Origin: Streptomyces sp. NBC_00247
GTDB lineage: Bacteria; Actinomycetota; Actinomycetes; Streptomycetales; Streptomycetaceae
Assembly: GCF_036188265.1 (NCBI RefSeq)
Contig: NZ_CP108093.1
Coordinates: 4,298,001 to 4,362,000, forward strand
Length of the DNA: 64,000 nucleotides
Direction of reading: 5' to 3'
The first letter of the stretch is position 1, and each line of letters begins with the position of its first letter. Below the pieces are notes generated by a model that had not been told where the DNA came from, ran no database searches, and saw nothing but the letters and a program-made list of their open reading frames with translations. The translations under genes and the position numbers were made by a program. Of this stretch, positions 59,470-64,000 are shown piece by piece.

Positions 59470-59820
59470 CGACGCAGCGTAACCCTCTCGGCGCGGCTGG
59501 TCCGACGCCCGGTACGGGGTGGAGCCGCCGTGCCGGCACCTCCCGGGGGAGAGATTTCAACCTCGATTTTCCGGCCAAGTTGAGCCACTTTTCGGCCCCG
59601 CTCGTGATCACTGAATCCTCACTCCCCGCCCTTCCCGTCACCACGGGGTGCCCACGCGCGCACACAAGCGGAACCTCTGTGACCAGCCGCTCTCCGGCCG
59701 GCGGCGGACCGGCGCGGCCGACGGAAAGGCCGCCGTGACCGGGAACGGGGGACGACACGGGGGCCCGACCCGGGGGAGGGTCGTCGCAGCCCGCTCAAGA
59801 GTGCGGTACCGTCCAACGTC
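59470..59820. other. Divergent region before the zincin-like and DUF3499 genes
   Basis: 351 nt without a gene. The stretch 59560-59625 is AT-richer and probably contains the divergent promoters. No repeat or hairpin stands out. Confidence 0.5.
59807..59812 (+). promoter_or_regulatory. -10 box TACCGT of the leaderless DUF3499 gene
   Basis: TACCGT ends 8 nt before GTG 59821; no ribosome binding site is seen. Confidence 0.5.
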
Positions 59821-60198
59821 GTGAGCCCTGTACGTCGCTGTTCGCGCACTGCGTGCGGCCGTCCTGCCGTCGCGACACTGACGTACGTCTATGCCGACTC
59901 GACTGCGGTCCTCGGCCCGCTCGCCACCTACGCCGAGCCCCACTGTTACGACCTCTGCGCCGAACACAGTGAGCGGCTCACCGCGCCCCGGGGCTGGGAG
60001 GTGGTCCGGCTCACCGACTCCTCCGCCCCCACCCACCACAGCGCCGACGATCTCGAAGCGCTGGCCAACGCCGTCCGCGAGGCCGCCCGCCCGCGCGACC
60101 GGGGCCAGGACGGAACCGGCCGTGGGCCGCGTACCGCCGACCCCGTCGAGGTCGCGCGCCGGGGCCACCTGCGGGTCCTGCGCTCCCCCGACTCCTGA
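59821..60198 (+). CDS. DUF3499-family protein
   Basis: 125 residues. The N-terminal half has four Cys arranged as two pairs, RRCSRTACGRPA (Cys7, Cys12) and HCYDLCAEHSERL (Cys42, Cys46), which looks like a zinc-binding site. Strand ATLTYVYADSTAVLG lies between them. The C-terminal part is helical and then disordered. The family is actinobacterial and uncharacterised; its gene precedes manB here and, from memory, in mycobacteria (Rv3258c). The GTG start is supported by a TACCGT box 8 nt upstream. Confidence 0.85.
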   Translation: MSPVRRCSRTACGRPAVATLTYVYADSTAVLGPLATYAEPHCYDLCAEHSERLTAPRGWEVVRLTDSSAPTHHSADDLEALANAVREAARPRDRGQDGTGRGPRTADPVEVARRGHLRVLRSPDS

Positions 60199-60300
60199 CG
60201 GCGCCCGCCCACCGTCCCGCACCGCCGGTGGGCGGCCCGTAACGGCGTATCCGGGGCCGGGTAGTTTGGGCGCTCAGCCCAGACCCCAGGAGGACCGGCC

Positions 60301-61665
60301 GTGGTTGCTGATCTGTCGCAGCTCGTGAAGGCGTACGACGTGCGAGGCGTCGTACCCGACCAGTGGGACGAATCGCTCGCCGAACTCTTCGGCGCGGCGT
60401 TCGTCCAGGTCACCGACGCGGACGCGATCGTCATCGGCCACGACATGCGCCCGTCCTCGCCCGGCCTCGCGGGCGCCTTCGCCCGGGGCGCACAGGCCCG
60501 CGGCGCCGACGTCACCCTGATCGGCCTCTGCTCCACCGACCAGCTGTACTACGCCTCCGGAACCCTCGGCGTGCCCGGCGCGATGTTCACCGCCTCGCAC
60601 AACCCGGCCCAGTACAACGGCATCAAGCTCTGCCGCGCCGGAGCCGCCCCGGTGGGCCAGGACACCGGCCTCGCCGACATCCGCGGCCTCGTGGAACGGT
60701 GGTCCGAGCACGGAGCGCCCACCCCCGCCGCCGGCCACGGAACGCTCACCGAGCGCGACACCCTCGACGACTACGCCGCCCACCTCCTCGGCCTCGTGGA
60801 CCTGACCGCGATCCGGCCGCTCAAGGTCGTGGTGGACGCGGGCAACGGCATGGGCGGCCACACCGTACCCACGGTCTTCCAGGGCCTGCCGCTCGACGTC
60901 GTACCGATGTACTTCGAACTCGACGGCACCTTCCCGAACCACGAGGCCAACCCCCTCGACCCGGCCAACATCGTGGACCTGCGGGCCCGCGTCCTCGCCG
61001 AGGGCGCCGATCTGGGCCTCGCCTTCGACGGCGACGCCGACCGCTGCTTCGTCGTCGACGAACGCGGCACGGGCGTCTCGCCGTCCGCCGTCACCGCCCT
61101 CGTCGCGGAGCGGGAACTCGCCCGCAACGGCGGCAAGGGCACCGTCATCCACAACCTGATCACTTCGTGGTCCGTCCCCGAGGTCATCCGCGAGAACGGC
61201 GGCACCCCCGTCCGCACCCGCGTCGGCCACTCCTTCATCAAGGCCGAGATGGCCGAGCACGGCGCGATCTTCGGCGGCGAACACTCGGCGCACTACTACT
61301 TCCGGGACTTCTGGAACGCCGACACCGGCATGCTCGCCGCCCTCCACGTCCTCGCCGCCCTCGGCGGACAACCGGGCACGCTCTCCGCGCTGCTCACCTC
61401 GTACGACCGCTACACCGGTTCCGGCGAGATCAACTCCACCGTCGCCGACCAGGCGGACCGCCTCGCCGCGATCCGCGCCGCGTACGGCGACCGCGAGGAC
61501 GTGACCTTCGACGAGCTGGACGGCCTCACCGTCGCCTCCACCGACTGGTGGTTCAACGTCCGCGCCTCCAATACCGAACCGCTGCTGCGTCTGAACGTCG
61601 AAGCCCGCGACGAGGCCACCATGGCGGCGGTACGGGACGAAGCCCTGGCCCTCGTCCGGGCATAG
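60301..61665 (+). CDS. manB: Phosphomannomutase/phosphoglucomutase
   Basis: 454 residues. The enzyme interconverts mannose-6-phosphate and mannose-1-phosphate. All four signature loops are present: active-site Ser99 in FTASHNP, the metal loop DGDADR (243-248), the sugar-binding GGEHSAHYYF (about 325-334), and the phosphate-binding RASNTEPLLRLN near the end. GTG 60301 has AGGAGG about 7 nt upstream. The gene lies between DUF3499 and the Trm112-like gene and is followed by a 16-bp terminator. Confidence 0.94.
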   Translation: MVADLSQLVKAYDVRGVVPDQWDESLAELFGAAFVQVTDADAIVIGHDMRPSSPGLAGAFARGAQARGADVTLIGLCSTDQLYYASGTLGVPGAMFTASHNPAQYNGIKLCRAGAAPVGQDTGLADIRGLVERWSEHGAPTPAAGHGTLTERDTLDDYAAHLLGLVDLTAIRPLKVVVDAGNGMGGHTVPTVFQGLPLDVVPMYFELDGTFPNHEANPLDPANIVDLRARVLAEGADLGLAFDGDADRCFVVDERGTGVSPSAVTALVAERELARNGGKGTVIHNLITSWSVPEVIRENGGTPVRTRVGHSFIKAEMAEHGAIFGGEHSAHYYFRDFWNADTGMLAALHVLAALGGQPGTLSALLTSYDRYTGSGEINSTVADQADRLAAIRAAYGDREDVTFDELDGLTVASTDWWFNVRASNTEPLLRLNVEARDEATMAAVRDEALALVRA

Positions 61666-61994
61666 CGCCCGCACCGGCGGCAGGGGCGGGCCGCCCGTCG
61701 GGAGCCCGTGCCCACGTGCTCGGCGGGGCGGCTCCTCCGTCGTGGAACGCGGTGCGTTCATCCGCCGGCCGCCGCCCGTTCGGGTTCCGGCCGGACGCGC
61801 GTACCGCCGCCGGGCGATGCTGCGAACGGCACCGGTGAGTCCACCCGGTCGTCGCGCGGCCTCCGGTGCCTTCCCGCCCGGCCGTCGCGCAGCGGGGGTC
61901 GCGGTCCTGCCGGACCGCGACCCCCGCACCCCGGCGGTAGGCTGGCCCCGCCCCAACCGCGCGAAGCTCAACCGCATGTTCGAAGGGACCGCCC
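61666..61994. other. 329-nt gap after manB
   Basis: It contains the manB terminator (61892-61927) and a TAGGCT -10 candidate at about 61938-61943 for the Trm112-like gene. No other structure seen. Confidence 0.6.
61892..61927 (+). terminator. 16-bp hairpin terminator after manB
   Basis: Perfect arms 61892-61907 (GCGGGGGTCGCGGTCC) and 61912-61927 with the 4-nt loop TGCC. It is 227 nt after the manB stop. Confidence 0.8.
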
Positions 61995-62177
61995 ATGGCA
62001 CTCGAAGCCGGCCTTCTGGAGATCCTCGCCTGTCCGGCGTGCCACTCCCCGCTCGACGACCGCACGGCGGACGACAGCCCGGAGCTGGTCTGCACCGGCG
62101 CCGACTGCGGGCTGGCCTACCCGGTCCGCGACGGCATCCCGGTGCTCCTCGTGGACGAGGCCCGCCGCCCCGCGTGA
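61995..62177 (+). CDS. Trm112-family zinc-ribbon protein
   Basis: 60 residues, the usual size. Four Cys form the ribbon: CPAC (13, 16) and CTGADC (33, 38), followed by the typical AYPVRDGIPVLLVDEAR. Eukaryotic and archaeal Trm112 activates methyltransferases; the bacterial role is not well defined. GAAGGGA lies about 7 nt upstream of ATG 61995. It is followed after 112 nt by the SIS gene. Confidence 0.92.
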   Translation: MALEAGLLEILACPACHSPLDDRTADDSPELVCTGADCGLAYPVRDGIPVLLVDEARRPA

Positions 62178-62289
62178 CCGGACGCCGGGCACGTACGGCC
62201 GACGCCTCCGGACCATCCGGCGGCGACCGGCCGCGACCGCTCCCGGCAGCCGCACACTGATCCGCACGTGTGACCGGAGGCCCACCGCC

Positions 62290-63441
62290 ATGCTCGACGA
62301 GACGTTGCTCGACGCCCCGGACGCCCTGGCCAGGGCCGACCGCCGGGGGCTCCTGCGCGGGGCCGCCGAGGCCGGCGCCCGCGTCCGTACCGCAGCCCTG
62401 CACACGGCAGAGGCCGGCGTCGGAGGGCTGACCCCCGAGGGCAGGCCGCGCGCCGTCCTCGTGGCCGGACCCGGCACCGCCGCCGCGGGCGTCGCCGACA
62501 TCGTCGGCGCCCTCGCGGGAGCCGCCGCACCGGTCACCCGTCTCCGGCCCACCGGCGTCGCCCCGGCAGGCGGAGCGCTGCGCTGGACCCTGCCCGGCTG
62601 GGCCGGTCCGGTCGACCTGCTCCTCATCGCCACCGCCGACGGCGCCGAACCCGGCCTCTCGCTCCTCGCCGAACAGGCCTACCGGCGCGGCTGCTCCGTC
62701 GTCGCCGTCGCCCCCACCCGCTCACCGCTGCGTGAAGCCGTCGAGAGGGCCCACGGGCTCCTCGTCCCCATGGCCGCCGCCCCGCACGGCGAGTACGACG
62801 CCGAGACCTCGGCCGCGGGCCCCGGCACCCTCTGGGCGCTGCTCACCCCGCTCCTCGCCCTGCTCGACCGGGTCGGCCTGCTCGCGGCGTCCGAGGAAGA
62901 CCTGCGCAAGGTCGCGGACCGGCTGGACCGCACCGCCGAACGGTGCGGGCCCGCCATCGCCACGTACAGCAACCCGGCCAAGACCCTCGCCGCCGAGCTC
63001 GCCGACACGCTGCCGCTCGTCTGGACCGAGGGCGAGGCCGCGGGCCCGGTCGGCCGCCGGTTCGCCGCCGTCCTCGCCGAACTCGCCGGCCGCCCGGCGC
63101 TCACCGCGCCGCTCCCCGAAGCCCTGCCCTCGCACGGCGCCCTGCTCGCCGGGGACTTCGCGGCCGGAGCCGATCCCGAGGACTTCTTCCGCGACCGCGT
63201 CGACGAGGGGGAAACCCTGCGCGCCCGTGTCGTCCTCCTCCGGGACCGGCCCACCGGCGGGCTGACCGCCGCCCCCGCCGCCCGCGAACTCGCTCTCGGC
63301 CACGACACCGCCATCAGCGAACTCGAACCCGACGAGGGCAGCGAACTCGAAGCGCTCGCCGAACTCCTCGCCGTCACCGACTTCGCCGCCGTCTACCTCG
63401 CACTGGCCTCCGAACCACCGGCCGCCGAGAACCCCGCCTGA
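62290..63441 (+). CDS. SIS-domain protein, phosphoglucose/phosphomannose isomerase-like
   Basis: 383 residues. The layout is that of the bacterial/archaeal bifunctional phosphoglucose/phosphomannose isomerase group (TobH-like): an N-terminal SIS half (RAVLVAGPGTAAAGVADIVG, VDLLLIATADGAEPGLSLL) and a C-terminal half (ATYSNPAKTLAAELADTLPLVW, ALLAGDFAAGADPEDFFRDR). Some usual catalytic residues of that group (a Ser/Thr-rich SGxT loop) are replaced by TADGAE, so activity is uncertain. ATG 62290 lacks a strong ribosome binding site. It precedes manA; from memory the same order (Rv3256c-Rv3255c) occurs in mycobacteria. Confidence 0.85.
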   Translation: MLDETLLDAPDALARADRRGLLRGAAEAGARVRTAALHTAEAGVGGLTPEGRPRAVLVAGPGTAAAGVADIVGALAGAAAPVTRLRPTGVAPAGGALRWTLPGWAGPVDLLLIATADGAEPGLSLLAEQAYRRGCSVVAVAPTRSPLREAVERAHGLLVPMAAAPHGEYDAETSAAGPGTLWALLTPLLALLDRVGLLAASEEDLRKVADRLDRTAERCGPAIATYSNPAKTLAAELADTLPLVWTEGEAAGPVGRRFAAVLAELAGRPALTAPLPEALPSHGALLAGDFAAGADPEDFFRDRVDEGETLRARVVLLRDRPTGGLTAAPAARELALGHDTAISELEPDEGSELEALAELLAVTDFAAVYLALASEPPAAENPA

Positions 63442-63638
63442 CGCGACCGGGCGGAGCTGCCGCACGCTGCCTCCCGCGGCCCAAGACCTGCCGCACGCTG
63501 TCCCACGCGGTCCGGGGCCCCACGGGCCCGCGGGGGCCGGACCGAGGCACCCCGCCCGCCATGTCCGTCCCCGCACCCGTCCTGCCAGCCCCACCCGTCC
63601 CGCCTGCCACACCTTCACGAAAGCCCGAGGACCACCCC

Positions 63639-64000
63639 ATGGACCGGCTCTCCAACACCGTGCGCCCCTACGCCTGGGGCTCCACCACGGCCATCCCCGA
63701 GCTGCTCGGCACCCCACCCACCGGGGAGCCGCAGGCCGAGATGTGGATGGGAGCCCACCCCGGAGCGCCGTCCCTGCTCACCCGTGACGGCGCCGAACTC
63801 CCTCTCGACCAGGTCATCGCCTCCGACCCCGCCCGCGAACTCGGTGCCGCGACCGTCGAGAAGTTCGGCCCCCGCCTCCCCTTCCTCCTCAAGCTCCTCG
63901 CCGCCGGAGCCCCGCTCTCCCTTCAGGTCCACCCCGACCTGACGCAGGCCCGGCTCGGCTTCGCCGACGAGGAGGCCCGCGCCATCCCGCTCGACGCCCC
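63639..64000 (+). CDS. manA: Mannose-6-phosphate isomerase, class I, N-terminal part
   Basis: The gene runs off the window end; 120 codons are seen. MDRLSNTVRPYAWGS is the usual start of type I ManA. EMWMGAHPGAPS follows, and QVHPDLTQAR carries the zinc ligands Gln and His. The enzyme converts fructose-6-phosphate to mannose-6-phosphate, feeding manB. GAGG lies 8 nt before ATG 63639. Confidence 0.95.
   Translation, partial: MDRLSNTVRPYAWGSTTAIPELLGTPPTGEPQAEMWMGAHPGAPSLLTRDGAELPLDQVIASDPARELGAATVEKFGPRLPFLLKLLAAGAPLSLQVHPDLTQARLGFADEEARAIPLDA

Noticed and set aside
60274..62403. A 709-codon minus-strand open frame opposite manB and the Trm112-like gene
   Set aside because: Shadow frame running through a terminator and two recognised genes.

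Overview
The window is a stretch of chromosome from a Streptomyces or very close relative. The evidence is the very high GC content with G/C in third codon positions, the many GTG starts, leaderless promoters, and streptomycete-type genes (a WhiB-family regulator, roadblock proteins, five LytR-CpsA-Psr proteins, F420 genes, a BldG-type anti-sigma antagonist). It holds 54 protein genes or gene parts, including one very short leader-peptide candidate. I see no rRNA, tRNA, CRISPR array, insertion sequence or prophage. The first gene (Bax inhibitor-1 family) and the last (manA) are cut by the window ends.

Layout. 0-5 kb: BI-1 family end, two small conserved proteins, a thiolase and a membrane-anchored SGNH hydrolase. 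5-10 kb: cystathionine beta-synthase, an RpiR-type regulator, a transmembrane Ser/Thr kinase and a small membrane protein. 10.2-12.5 kb: a minus-strand cluster of three roadblock-type proteins and one DUF4388-like protein, with no GTPase. 13-18.7 kb: a histidine-utilisation operon (hutU, an M20 amidohydrolase, hutF, hutI). 18.8-21.1 kb: a partner-switching set (SigB/SigF-type sigma factor, STAS antagonist, ATPase anti-sigma). 21.3-25.9 kb: a peptide transporter, a two-component pair and a GtrA protein. 26-32 kb: purK-purE, a dipeptidase, UDP-glucose dehydrogenase and acyl-CoA dehydrogenase. 32-44 kb: a secreted SGNH hydrolase, then five LCP ligases on the minus strand, interleaved with a thioesterase and a glycosyltransferase on the plus strand. 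44-51 kb: a TIGR03089 protein, an amidase, a mannose-1-phosphate guanylyltransferase, an AlkA-type glycosylase and fbiA-fbiB (coenzyme F420). 51-64 kb: cysteine dioxygenase preceded by a Cys-ending leader peptide, a WhiB2/WhmD-type regulator, a 1307-residue membrane glycosyltransferase coupled to a DUF5719 protein, a zincin-like protein, DUF3499, manB, a Trm112-like protein, an SIS protein and manA.

Function. The right-hand 38 kb is a cell-envelope neighbourhood. manA, manB and the guanylyltransferase would make GDP-mannose, glycosyltransferases use sugar donors, and LCP proteins attach glycopolymers to peptidoglycan. From memory, the order matches the Mycobacterium tuberculosis Rv3255c-Rv3277 region (manA, SIS, manB, DUF3499-like, zincin, whiB2, fbiA, fbiB, manB/rmlA2-like, LCP, TIGR03089, fadE25, purE, purK, GtrA), so it is old conserved synteny and not an island. 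Convergent gene pairs are mostly separated by perfect 15-23 bp hairpins, and at least six genes have a TANNNT box 6-8 nt before the start codon (leaderless mRNAs).

Most interesting points: the MPATVAM...CCCSSCRCC leader upstream of cysteine dioxygenase; the roadblock/DUF4388 cluster lacking a GTPase; an M20 amidohydrolase where N-formylglutamate hydrolase is expected; and several tandem duplications at or just after gene ends.
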